NCBI GenBank assembly: GCA_934777245.1
Contig: CAKVND010000038.1
Coordinates: forward strand, 1 to 23,098
DNA from: an uncultured Candidatus Melainabacteria bacterium
GTDB taxonomy: Bacteria; Cyanobacteriota; Vampirovibrionia; Gastranaerophilales; Gastranaerophilaceae
DNA length: 23,098 nucleotides
Reading direction: 5' to 3'
The notes below the pieces were generated by a model. The model was not told the origin of the DNA. It saw only the letters and a program-made list of their open reading frames with translations, and made no database searches. The translations under genes were made by a program, and so were the position numbers. Positions 14,785 through 21,067 of this stretch are shown piece by piece; the first letter of the stretch is position 1; every line of letters starts with the position of its first letter.

Positions 14785-14796
14785 TGTAATCCTATC
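14770..14796 (-). terminator. Possible integrase terminator hairpin
   Basis: On the minus strand GATAGGAT pairs perfectly with ATCCTATC across an 11-nt loop and is followed by TTTCTTT, about 50 nt after the integrase stop. The stem is AT-rich and the loop long, so termination would be weak. Confidence 0.4.
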
Positions 14797-14846
14797 AGTA
14801 ATATGTAACTACAAACTCCATGAATATAGAGTTGCATAATAATTTA

Positions 14847-15623
14847 TTATAATACATCTATAGCTTTAATCAACTGTTCATCTTTAGTGTGAGTGTATCT
14901 CATAGTAGTATTAATATTTTTATGATTAGCTAATCTTTGTATGGTGGATATTGGTACATCTTTATTTACTAGATTACTACAGAATGTATGCCTAAGTGTG
15001 TGTATTGTTATTGTTTCATCTAAGTTTAGTTTTTGTTTCATTATGGTGAATAAATAATAACATTGCCTATAGGATAGGTTAAAAGCTATTTTATTCATGA
15101 TGTATTGAATTTTCTTTGATACTGGAATTGTATGAAATCTATTAACCTTTTTATCATAGATAGACAATATATTATCTTCAATACTATAATTATCAGGTGT
15201 TAAAGATAATATATTATTTATTCTGAATCCAGTGTAATACCCAATAAGCAAAATATAGGCTAGTTGTTTTTCTTTTGTTTGGTGGCAGTATGAGAGCATA
15301 AGAGCTAATTCTTTTCTGCTTAAGGTTTTGGTTCTAGTGTCGGTTACTTTTTGTGTAGGAATTAGAGGTATATATTGAATTTCGCCTATACTATAGGCAT
15401 ATTTCAATAAGCCTCTAAGTATGGATAATTTATCATTAATAGTTTTATTACTATTGCCTTTTGCTTGATAAGCTCTAATCAATTTGGATATAACAACATC
15501 ATTGATTTTGATTATAGGTTTGTTTCCAATAAGTGCCACAAGTTCTTTGATGTTACAAAGTTGAGTAGCTGTTGTGTATGGTTTTATGTTGTTATATCGT
15601 TTGATTAGTTCTCTTAGGTTCAT
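14847..15623 (-). CDS. Tyrosine recombinase integrase, 258 aa
   Basis: Integrates and excises the phage genome at att sites. The N-terminal part (about residues 1-90) is a SAM-like core-binding domain; the catalytic domain shows R134 in TGFRINNILSL, H208 and R211 in IHTLRHTFCS, H234 in LANHKN, and nucleophile Y243 in MRYTHTK, the full R-H-R-H-Y set. At 258 aa it lacks the extra arm-binding N-terminal domain of lambda-type integrases (about 350 aa), resembling XerC/D-sized enzymes. AAGGGA lies 9 nt before the ATG. It ends an operon of small genes running from the promoter at 16956-16984. Confidence 0.95.
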   Translation of the reverse strand: MNLRELIKRYNNIKPYTTATQLCNIKELVALIGNKPIIKINDVVISKLIRAYQAKGNSNKTINDKLSILRGLLKYAYSIGEIQYIPLIPTQKVTDTRTKTLSRKELALMLSYCHQTKEKQLAYILLIGYYTGFRINNILSLTPDNYSIEDNILSIYDKKVNRFHTIPVSKKIQYIMNKIAFNLSYRQCYYLFTIMKQKLNLDETITIHTLRHTFCSNLVNKDVPISTIQRLANHKNINTTMRYTHTKDEQLIKAIDVL

Positions 15624-15749
15624 TTGGTTATTTCCCTTATAACTGTTTTAATGCCTCTAAAATCAATTTTACTTCTTGAATGATAGTTTGTACCTATTTG
15701 ATATTTAACCCATGTTGCTGAGCATTTTCTCTAGCGCAGAATTGATGTT

Positions 15750-15917
15750 TTAATTCTTTGTTCTATGATAGATTACATCATATCTATCTTTTATTTGAAT
15801 TGTAGTTTTATTATCTGGTGTTATCCAGAGCTCTATATAGTTATCTTTTAAGGCTTTGAGTTTGTTTATAAAGTTTTTTTTGTCTAAGCGTAGCATTATA
15901 TAGTTTGGTGATTTCAT
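15750..15917 (-). CDS. Small protein in integrase operon, 55 aa
   Basis: A 55-codon ORF starting directly after the stop of the preceding membrane-protein gene (TAAATG) with a strong GGAGG 8 nt upstream. Basic at the N-terminus (KKNFINKLKALKDN), then strands YIELWITPDN and TIQIKDRYDVIYH. Neither a membrane segment nor a known motif is visible. Small basic proteins beside integrases can be excisionases, but I see no winged-helix signature. A 126-nt gap separates it from the integrase. Confidence 0.7.
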   Translation of the reverse strand: MKSPNYIMLRLDKKNFINKLKALKDNYIELWITPDNKTTIQIKDRYDVIYHRTKN

Positions 15918-16160
15918 TTACAAAACCTCCAAGTTTTCAATAGGTATTAATTCTTCATTAATAATCTTTTGATTTATTACTTCATCTGCCATTAGATTGT
16001 TATTGATTAAAATTGTTAAACTGATTAAGTTAGTCAGAATCAATAATAAAATAGCTATGAAGTATTTTAGATTATATTGTTTGAGTTGTTTAATTCTTTG
16101 TTTACTCCAACTTATATAGTTTAGTGGAGTCGATATTTGTTTTATTGTTGCTTGTGCCAT
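15918..16160 (-). CDS. Single-pass membrane protein, 80 aa
   Basis: About 32 mostly basic and polar residues (WSKQRIKQLKQYNLK) precede one transmembrane segment (residues about 33-53, YFIAILLLILTNLISLTILI), then an acidic C-terminal tail ending IENLEVL. Positive-inside topology places the N-terminus in the cytoplasm. GGAGGAACAAGA precedes the ATG; the start overlaps the 58-aa gene by 19 nt. Function unknown. Confidence 0.75.
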   Translation of the reverse strand: MAQATIKQISTPLNYISWSKQRIKQLKQYNLKYFIAILLLILTNLISLTILINNNLMADEVINQKIINEELIPIENLEVL

Positions 16161-16318
16161 TCTTGTTCCTCCATTAAAAATTTATTAGGATAGTCGTTTT
16201 CAAATAAAGCATAAATAGCTTTTATTCTATTAACCCACTCTTTTGTAACAAAAACACCCTCAAAATAAGCTTTAGTAATATCTCTATATGCTTGTCGATA
16301 AATACTTTTAGGTAACAT
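16142..16318 (-). CDS. Small helical protein in integrase operon, 58 aa
   Basis: A 58-codon ORF preceded by AAGGAG at 9 nt, an ideal ribosome site. Sequence runs MLPKSIYRQAYRDITKAYFE and continues with a helix VTKEWVNRIKAIYALFEN, a compact two-helix layout. It lies 15 nt after the 152-aa gene and overlaps the membrane-protein gene by 19 nt, fitting the operon. Function unknown. Confidence 0.72.
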   Translation of the reverse strand: MLPKSIYRQAYRDITKAYFEGVFVTKEWVNRIKAIYALFENDYPNKFLMEEQEWHKQQ

Positions 16319-16333
16319 TGTTAGGACTCCTTC

Positions 16334-16792
16334 TTAATTATTTTCTATGAACCATTTCCAACATTTATGACGTGCTATGGTATAAGCTTTACACAGTTTT
16401 TTATTTTTTTCTAAATCTTTAAGAGAGTAGCCAAGAGCTTTTAATCCATCACTATATCTGCATGTATAGCCACATTCATGGTTGCTCATTTCATACTCAA
16501 GAGCATTTACAAGGTTTTTGAAATTGCTTAAATATTTTCTTTCGTGTTTGTGCATTCTTTTCCACATCTGCTCTTCTTCTTTTTGTGCAGATTTCAACAC
16601 AAATCCACCACCTACCCAACTATATAAATGGTCTTGATAGTTTTCCATTGATAGATTAAGTTCAGAATGCTTTTCATTTAGTTTTTGTAAACCTTTTTCA
16701 AACTGTTCATTACTGAACGCAAAGAAAACATTTTTATTAATAAATTGATTCATTTCCTTTTTGTTCTTTTCTTTAAATGTGTAATAATGCAT
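16334..16792 (-). CDS. Conserved-type phage protein of unknown function, 152 aa
   Basis: First gene after the integrase-operon promoter. The frame is open from 16807, but the ATG at 16792 is preferred because GAGG lies 5 nt before it. It has an NVFFAFSNEQFEKGLQKL segment, which I recall from small uncharacterised phage proteins, a glycine-rich WVGGGFVLKSA, then a long helix containing HKHERKYLSNFKNLVN and a CGYTCRYSDGLKALGYS region with a CxxxC pair. Soluble and basic. No catalytic motif I can name. Confidence 0.77.
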   Translation of the reverse strand: MHYYTFKEKNKKEMNQFINKNVFFAFSNEQFEKGLQKLNEKHSELNLSMENYQDHLYSWVGGGFVLKSAQKEEEQMWKRMHKHERKYLSNFKNLVNALEYEMSNHECGYTCRYSDGLKALGYSLKDLEKNKKLCKAYTIARHKCWKWFIENN

Positions 16793-16955
16793 AAATACCT
16801 CTTTCATTTTCTTGCATAGCCGAGCTAAGCCCTTATTGAGCTATCATTTTTGTGGTATGCTGTTTGTAGTTACGTTTTGTACTTAGCTTTGTTTTATATC
16901 TTGTTTTATAGCGGTGAATTAATTCTTTAAATATCCGCTTGCTTGGTACTCTTAT

Positions 16956-16984
16956 ATTATATCACATCTTGTTTTATTTGTCAA
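16956..16984 (-). promoter_or_regulatory. Consensus sigma70 promoter for the integrase operon
   Basis: On the minus strand TTGACA (16984-16979), exactly 17 bp, TATAAT (16961-16956): a perfect consensus promoter. Operator O3 occupies the spacer and -10. Predicted start near 16949, reading into the 152-aa gene and on to the integrase. Confidence 0.88.
16959..16976 (-). promoter_or_regulatory. Operator O3
   Basis: Minus strand TAAAACAAGATGTGATAT, a full match to the consensus, placed between -35 and -10 of the integrase-operon promoter. Confidence 0.75.
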
Positions 16985-17000
16985 CTGTTTTGTTTTATAT

Positions 17001-17018
17001 TTATCACAAATTGTTTTA
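17001..17018 (-). promoter_or_regulatory. Operator O4
   Basis: Minus strand TAAAACAATTTGTGATAA, a full match, 42 bp (four helical turns) upstream of O3, so a dimer pair could bind cooperatively on one face. Confidence 0.75.
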
Positions 17019-17116
17019 AACAAAAAATATAGAGAGTAGGAAGAGTGAAGGAAAGTTGAGGAAATTAAAAATAATTGTATTGTGGTGTAGTTTTTATTGT
17101 ATTTAATATACTGACC

Positions 17117-17132
17117 TTACTTTATAAAGTAA
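17117..17132. repeat. Perfect 16-bp palindrome
   Basis: TTACTTTATAAAGTAA is self-complementary and is followed by a partial second copy of its arm (ATACTTTATA, 17134-17143). Confidence 0.8.
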
Positions 17133-17184
17133 AATACTTTATACAAAGTCAATGTTTATGCAGAAAATCAGAAGCAGAACTTAA

Positions 17185-17271
17185 GAATCTGGTGAGGCAC
17201 TGGGGGAATTGATCAGCAGAGCTAATAGCGTTAAAGGTCTTGAAAATCTCTACCAAAATTTCACTAAGTAA
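17185..17271 (+). pseudogene. Possible gene 3' end (28 codons) ending at a hairpin
   Basis: Open codons after an in-frame TAA read ESGEALGELISRANSVKGLE and on to NLYQNFTK before TAA at 17269-17271. No start codon or ribosome site is present. Codons such as CTG, GGG, ATC, AGC, CTC, TAC are GC-richer than the surrounding phage genes. The stop runs directly into a 9-bp hairpin. It looks like the tail of a foreign or host gene, such as an attP that restores a host gene, but could be chance. Confidence 0.3.
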
Positions 17272-17293
17272 ATATTCCTTTTCGGGAATATTT
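17270..17293. repeat. Hairpin copy 1
   Basis: AAATATTCC-TTTTCG-GGAATATTT, a perfect 9-bp stem and 6-nt loop. Nearly identical to the copy at 17319-17342 (one loop base differs, T/A). Confidence 0.9.
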
Positions 17294-17318
17294 GAGCTAT
17301 TTTGAGCTAATTTTAGCT

Positions 17319-17342
17319 AAATATTCCTTATCGGGAATATTT
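17319..17342. repeat. Hairpin copy 2
   Basis: AAATATTCC-TTATCG-GGAATATTT, the same stem, 49 nt after copy 1, with GAGCTA/TAGCTA words between. On the minus strand it is about 120 nt after the terminase stop. No clear U-run follows on either strand, so a terminator role is uncertain. Confidence 0.9.
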
Positions 17343-17381
17343 TGTTTATAGTAAAATCAATACCCTTTTAATGAGTTCAAA

Positions 17382-17412
17382 GGTCAGAATGATATAAGTA
17401 TACCCTCTGACC
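17382..17412. repeat. 7-bp inverted repeat after terminase
   Basis: GGTCAGA (17382-17388) and TCTGACC (17406-17412) flank 17 nt, some 50 nt beyond the terminase stop. It could be a protein-binding site or transcript structure. Confidence 0.7.
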
Positions 17413-17462
17413 CTAAACTCTTCAAATTTCGCTATTAATCCCTGTGCAGAATTAACATTTTG

Positions 17463-19157
17463 CTATTCTATTTCAAACCAAGAAGCATCACTATGAGGTA
17501 TGCCATAATATTTTTCAATTTCAGCTTCAAATTCTGCATCTTGTCTTTGTTTAATCTCTTCATCAGCATCCACCAATAACATATCTAAACAGTCAGCAAC
17601 ACCCATAGCCAAACAGTCTAGTCTATCATCATGTGCTAAAGCTCCTCTATCTCTAGTAATCCTAGTTAGTTGATAGAATAATGAATAATGTTGTTGAGTT
17701 TCTAATGGATATATTTTGATACTTTCATAATCATCTCTAATAACAGCCTTATCCACAATCAATCTATGTTGATTTAACACAGGTTCAAGAGTATCAATAA
17801 TTCTAGCTTCTTTCTGAGTGTTATGTCTAACCTCCTCAACAGCACAAGGATGTATTCTTCTTAGTATAGGATTAAGTAAGGTTGTGAACATACCATCACC
17901 AAAGTTGGATTCTATCTTAACTTTGTTTACATTATATTCTTTAGCAAGTTTAGCTAGTTTAGTTAAGTTTTCCTCACAATAACCACCTTGTAAGCCACCT
18001 TGCTTCAACAGAAATATCTGTGCATTAAGCACACCTAATACTGTATAAGCAAGCTCATCCTTACCTCTACCTGAAGGGTCAATAGTCATAACCTTATAAA
18101 TGTAAGGTAACCATTTTATATCAGGGAGTGGAATTGGTGAATAGAATCTATCATTACCAATACCATTACAAGGCATATCTTTGATTATTTGATTTGGAGC
18201 AGAACCATAAGCAACCTTCTCAGGAGCTATCTCTGTATCACAATCCATAACAATCAAATCAGAACATTTAAGAGGATATCTTTCTAAGTCTGATAGAGTG
18301 GTATCTAGCATCTGTTGCATAGCAAACTTACTTCTACCTTCAGCTTCAAGTTTGATAATCATATCATCACCAAATCTTAAAGGGTCAGTAGACTGTCCAA
18401 CCAAGGTAGGGTCTTGTTGAACTCGGTTTGCTATATATGGAGCTAGTTTATCACCATACTTTTCTTGTTGTTGCTCTGTTGGATATTTAATAGGGAATAT
18501 TCTTGTTGGTATTCCTTTATCGTGGAGTTTGTTATAAATAGAAACCTCTGTGTGTGGTGTTCCTAAGAACAATAAACTACCATTCAAAGGTGATACAATT
18601 TGCCTAAACTCAGTTACAGCTGATTCAATATGCTCTCTCTTAACCTGTGTATCACAGTTCTCAGAAGTTTCAATATCATCAGCAATAATATGTGTAGCTC
18701 TGTTTCCTGTTAAGTTGCCAAAGATACCAACAGCTTTACAAGAGGGCTGAATCTTCATCCCTGCTGGTCTAACATCATAAGATAAAGCATTGTCTCTCTG
18801 AGTTTTAGCATCAGGCACAAGATAGTTTAACATAGGAACTATCTCAAATAACCCTCTGGTAAATCTCATAAACTTCTTAGCTTCTTCTTGGTTAGCTCCA
18901 ACATAAATAATCTGAGTATTTTCAGGGTCTCTATCCAATAACCAAGCATCATAAATACCAGTAATAGTTGACTTAGCCACACCCCTAAAACCATTGATGA
19001 TTAAGTCTGATTCCCTATGTTGCAATTCATCAGCAATAGCATATTGAATTTCAGTAGGAGAAGGAAGGTTAATATGTTGAAATACAACATAAAGGAAGTT
19101 TTTGAAATTGTTTCTTAGCTTCTGCTTCTGAATTGCATCTATAAGGATTCCTGTCAT
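17463..19157 (-). CDS. Terminase large subunit (T7 gp19-like), 564 aa
   Basis: ATP-driven motor that packages DNA into proheads and cuts concatemers. The ATPase domain has Walker A INGFRGVAKST (K62, S63), Walker B HIIADDIE (D160, D161) and coupling motif LFLGTPH (196-202). The nuclease domain has D360 in MTIDPSGRG, E416 in VKIESNFGDG and D510/D511/D514 in HDDRLDCLAMG. T7 gp19 is 586 aa. The FRGVAKS form of the Walker A motif is characteristic of T7-type terminases, implying short direct terminal repeats. It overlaps the small subunit by 4 nt and is the last gene before the junction region. Confidence 0.97.
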   Translation of the reverse strand: MTGILIDAIQKQKLRNNFKNFLYVVFQHINLPSPTEIQYAIADELQHRESDLIINGFRGVAKSTITGIYDAWLLDRDPENTQIIYVGANQEEAKKFMRFTRGLFEIVPMLNYLVPDAKTQRDNALSYDVRPAGMKIQPSCKAVGIFGNLTGNRATHIIADDIETSENCDTQVKREHIESAVTEFRQIVSPLNGSLLFLGTPHTEVSIYNKLHDKGIPTRIFPIKYPTEQQQEKYGDKLAPYIANRVQQDPTLVGQSTDPLRFGDDMIIKLEAEGRSKFAMQQMLDTTLSDLERYPLKCSDLIVMDCDTEIAPEKVAYGSAPNQIIKDMPCNGIGNDRFYSPIPLPDIKWLPYIYKVMTIDPSGRGKDELAYTVLGVLNAQIFLLKQGGLQGGYCEENLTKLAKLAKEYNVNKVKIESNFGDGMFTTLLNPILRRIHPCAVEEVRHNTQKEARIIDTLEPVLNQHRLIVDKAVIRDDYESIKIYPLETQQHYSLFYQLTRITRDRGALAHDDRLDCLAMGVADCLDMLLVDADEEIKQRQDAEFEAEIEKYYGIPHSDASWFEIE

Positions 19158-19381
19158 TTAACCACCCTGAGAGGTGGGAGTTCATCATCTTCATCATCAA
19201 AAGGAAGTTGTGTAGCTTTATGAGCTAGATTATTTAATCCTTCATTCGTTAAAGTAGCTTGAATGTTATTATTCTGTAAGAACTTCATAATAACTTCTAA
19301 TTCTTTAGGAGAAGGCTCTACATCAAGTTTTTCTAAAAGGACGTCAACAAACTTATCATATAATTCTCTTTCTTTATTCAT
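19154..19381 (-). CDS. Terminase small subunit (T7 gp18-like), 75 aa
   Basis: Recognises the phage DNA end and regulates the large subunit. The 75-aa length is near T7 gp18 (89 aa), and the PSPKELEVIMKFLQNNNIQA helix followed by an acidic PFDDEDDELPPL tail is the layout I associate with podoviral small terminases. It is directly upstream of and overlapping the large subunit (ATGA). AAAGAGG lies 7 nt before the ATG. Confidence 0.85.
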   Translation of the reverse strand: MNKERELYDKFVDVLLEKLDVEPSPKELEVIMKFLQNNNIQATLTNEGLNNLAHKATQLPFDDEDDELPPLRVVK

Positions 19382-19383
19382 AG

Positions 19384-19857
19384 TTAAACCTCTTTAATGT
19401 GCTTATAATACCAAAGCACTTTATTTCTAAGGTAATCACCAACTTCTTCTATACCCCTCAAACCAATGTATGGCAGATAATTAATATCAATTTTCCCAGC
19501 TGAAGAAGTTTTAGGATGTTGTTTTCCAAACTCAGCATGTGTAAGGCATTGTTTTGGTTGTAAATTATATGTCATACATAGCTGAGCTGCTAAATTACAC
19601 ATAGCTTCAACTTGCTTCTTTGTCGGAGGAGTATTGATATCTCTGCGACAGCAGATTGCAATACCTATCCGACCTGTATTACCGCCACCACAATGAGCAG
19701 CATAATTACCCTTAGTACAGTCAAGGTTATCTTCCGGATGATATTTTCCTGCTTTGATTCCACCTTGACCATTTACTAAGTAGTGATAATGAGTTAAATC
19801 TGTTTGATTAGGGGTATAGTTTCCTGCTGTCCAATGCAAAACTATATTCTTAAACAT
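19384..19857 (-). CDS. N-acetylmuramoyl-L-alanine amidase endolysin, 157 aa
   Basis: Cleaves the amide bond between muramic acid and the peptide stem for lysis. Amidase_2/T7-lysozyme fold: first zinc ligand H8 in IVLHWTAG, second H107 in LTHAEF, and D124 in GKIDINYLPY where T7 lysozyme has a cysteine and other amidases an aspartate. The GNYAAHCGGGNTGRIGIAICC core strand (about residues 50-70) is typical. Size matches T7 gp3.5 (151 aa), but the gene is beside the terminase rather than beside endonuclease I. No signal peptide, so a holin is needed. Whether it also inhibits the phage RNA polymerase, as T7 lysozyme does, is unknown. Confidence 0.92.
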   Translation of the reverse strand: MFKNIVLHWTAGNYTPNQTDLTHYHYLVNGQGGIKAGKYHPEDNLDCTKGNYAAHCGGGNTGRIGIAICCRRDINTPPTKKQVEAMCNLAAQLCMTYNLQPKQCLTHAEFGKQHPKTSSAGKIDINYLPYIGLRGIEEVGDYLRNKVLWYYKHIKEV

Positions 19858-19860
19858 TCA

Positions 19861-20100
19861 TTATCCTTTGTTGGTTGTTATAATATCATAAATCTTATCA
19901 ATCTTGCTCTGCATAACCGATAGTTGTGTTTTTACATCATTGTATTGCTCTTTTGTTGTATATCTTTCAGAAACATCATTAAGAATTTCTCTGTGTTTAA
20001 TTTCAAGTTTCTCCGGAGTAACAAACAAGTTATATTGGAATAACATAGCTACAACTACCAGCACTATTGGAGCATATTTTAGAATATTTTCTTTATCCAT
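19861..20100 (-). CDS. Membrane protein with coiled-coil tail, probable holin or spanin-like lysis protein, 79 aa
   Basis: One N-terminal transmembrane segment (residues about 8-27, YAPIVLVVVAMLFQYNLFV) followed by an extended coiled coil (EIKHREILNDVSERYTTKEQ and beyond). The ATG at 20100 is preferred over the GTG at 20115; GGGAG lies only 4-5 nt before it. Three nucleotides from the amidase gene, it fits a lysis cassette. One TM plus coiled coil suits an i-spanin (Rz-like) or a class III-like holin; sequence alone does not choose. It overlaps the DUF1353 gene by 8 nt. Confidence 0.75.
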   Translation of the reverse strand: MDKENILKYAPIVLVVVAMLFQYNLFVTPEKLEIKHREILNDVSERYTTKEQYNDVKTQLSVMQSKIDKIYDIITTNKG

Positions 20101-20614
20101 CTTTCTCCCATCCACAAAACTTTTGGAAGTTATCGACAGAATGAAACATTAACCATCTGCGAAAACATCCGACATCCCCAATTTCCAGTAATCTTTCAAA
20201 AACTTTGTCTGCAAAATATCTATCATTATTTACATAATGATGATTTTCACATAGTTTATCGTGAATAAGAGCTGCAACCTTAAACTCAATATTTTCTTTT
20301 GAACCTATTACTCTCCAAAGTAAACGATTTATAGAAGCTCCATCATAATCATAACCTTGTTCAATTGGAAATACATAAGTTTTGTTTTTTTGTTTATCAA
20401 CTAGACACACATTAAAATTATTTTCTACAAAAAGAGGTTTTGCTTTAGCTTTTTTAATTTCATCTTTTGTCATAACATTTTTATTGATTTCTTTATTTCC
20501 AATTTTCGGAATTGTAGAAAAACCAACCCGACAAAAATTATCATTTTGCCAAACAATATATTCATCTCCTTGATAATAAAACGTTGGCAAATTCTTAAAA
20601 CATTTTATACACAT
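20093..20614 (-). CDS. DUF1353-family protein, 173 aa
   Basis: Central motif GYDYDGASINRLLW (residues 87-100) followed by VAALIHDKLCENH (113-125) is the signature of DUF1353 (PF07087), found in phage lysis/tail regions and of unknown biochemical function; the conserved D, H and D suggest a metal or hydrolytic site. GGAGG 12 nt before the ATG serves as ribosome site. It follows the tail genes and precedes the lysis genes here, so a role in lysis or host-surface interaction is plausible but unproven. Confidence 0.85.
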   Translation of the reverse strand: MCIKCFKNLPTFYYQGDEYIVWQNDNFCRVGFSTIPKIGNKEINKNVMTKDEIKKAKAKPLFVENNFNVCLVDKQKNKTYVFPIEQGYDYDGASINRLLWRVIGSKENIEFKVAALIHDKLCENHHYVNNDRYFADKVFERLLEIGDVGCFRRWLMFHSVDNFQKFCGWEKDG

Positions 20615-20640
20615 AAATTATTTAAAACCTCCACGTTATC

Positions 20641-20835
20641 TTAAACCGTTTTGTTAAACTTATAGTTAATAAATTCTTCAATAGCATCCTTAAGCTTTTT
20701 CTTGCAGAACTCCAATAACTCATCTTTGTATACCTCCAAAAGCTTTAAAGCTTCTTCTTTCAAATGTGGCATTTCTTTTTTAAGGTCATTGATAATTGAT
20801 TTCAAAATCTTCTTTTTAATCCATTTGATTAACAT
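20641..20835 (-). CDS. Small amphipathic-helical protein, 64 aa
   Basis: Nearly all helix and highly charged, with alternating hydrophobic faces (MLIKWIKKKILKSIINDLKK then LKEEALKLLEVYKDELLEF). No transmembrane segment, but the N-terminal basic amphipathic helix could associate with membrane. Similar short Lys/Glu-rich proteins occur in the lysis region of other phages (recollection). AAGGAG lies 9 nt before the ATG. Its start overlaps the end of the 83-aa gene by 20 nt. Function unknown. Confidence 0.72.
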   Translation of the reverse strand: MLIKWIKKKILKSIINDLKKEMPHLKEEALKLLEVYKDELLEFCKKKLKDAIEEFINYKFNKTV

Positions 20836-21067
20836 TGTTATAACTCCTTACCTCTTTCATTACTTGCCTGCCTTTATAATACCTAAGCTTAGACTTAACC
20901 CACCTACCTACTTCATCATAAAGGCTTTGTAGCTTGTACCAACCTTCATCACGGATTAGTAATTTATTGCCGTTATCAAGCTCTACGCTACTCTTTGTTA
21001 ACTTCCCCAGTTGGCTCTGCTTCCACTTCATTTGAAACGTCGGTTGTTGTATCGGTTGTATTCTCAT
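20816..21067 (-). CDS. Hypothetical basic protein, 83 aa
   Basis: Unrecognised; basic, soluble, with GNKLLIRDEGWYKLQSLYDE and a probable DNA- or protein-binding helix GRWVKSKLRYYKGRQ. GAGGTG lies 6 nt before the ATG at 21067; the internal methionine at 21031 has no ribosome site, so I keep the longer start. This gives an 80-nt overlap with the end of the larger tail-region gene in a different frame, which is the main reason for caution. Confidence 0.62.
   Translation of the reverse strand: MRIQPIQQPTFQMKWKQSQLGKLTKSSVELDNGNKLLIRDEGWYKLQSLYDEVGRWVKSKLRYYKGRQVMKEVRSYNNVNQMD

Larger units (their letters stand above)
14420..14846. other. Gene-free AT-rich junction between repressor operon and integrase 3' end
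   Basis: 427 nt with no convincing ORF, between two converging transcription units. Contents: a small hairpin TTTAGC-tatt-GCTAAA (14450-14465) just after the repressor operon; an isolated promoter (14479-14487); three tandem 10-bp TTTAACT repeats; two perfect palindromes and one 9+9 inverted repeat; a 12-bp direct repeat and a terminator-like hairpin. Repeated TTTAACTA/TAGTTAAA words occur throughout. Adjacency to the integrase gene and the repeat content make this the leading candidate for attP with integrase arm sites; an origin-like function is an alternative. Confidence 0.55.
16793..17462. other. Gene-free junction between integrase operon and terminase
   Basis: About 670 nt without a convincing complete gene. 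It holds the integrase-operon promoter with operators O3 and O4 and several further TTGTTTTA words (16888-17018), a 16-bp palindrome, a gene-3'-end-like stretch, twin hairpins and a 7-bp inverted repeat. In T7-like phages the genome ends lie beyond the terminase gene, so direct terminal repeats or the packaging site are expected here; the exact ends cannot be seen in a single copy. Confidence 0.55.

Noticed and set aside
15626..15736. About 36 open codons before the integrase reading CSATWVKYQIGTNYHSR and on to REITK, ending in an ATGA with the integrase start
   Set aside because: It looks protein-like but begins after a TAG with no ATG, GTG or TTG in frame; a decayed gene fragment is possible but not supportable.
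9502..17462. Classical T7-type promoters with a CACTATAG-like core
   Set aside because: No repeated 20-25-nt motif of this type was found in the gaps read by eye; the phage promoter consensus remains unknown.
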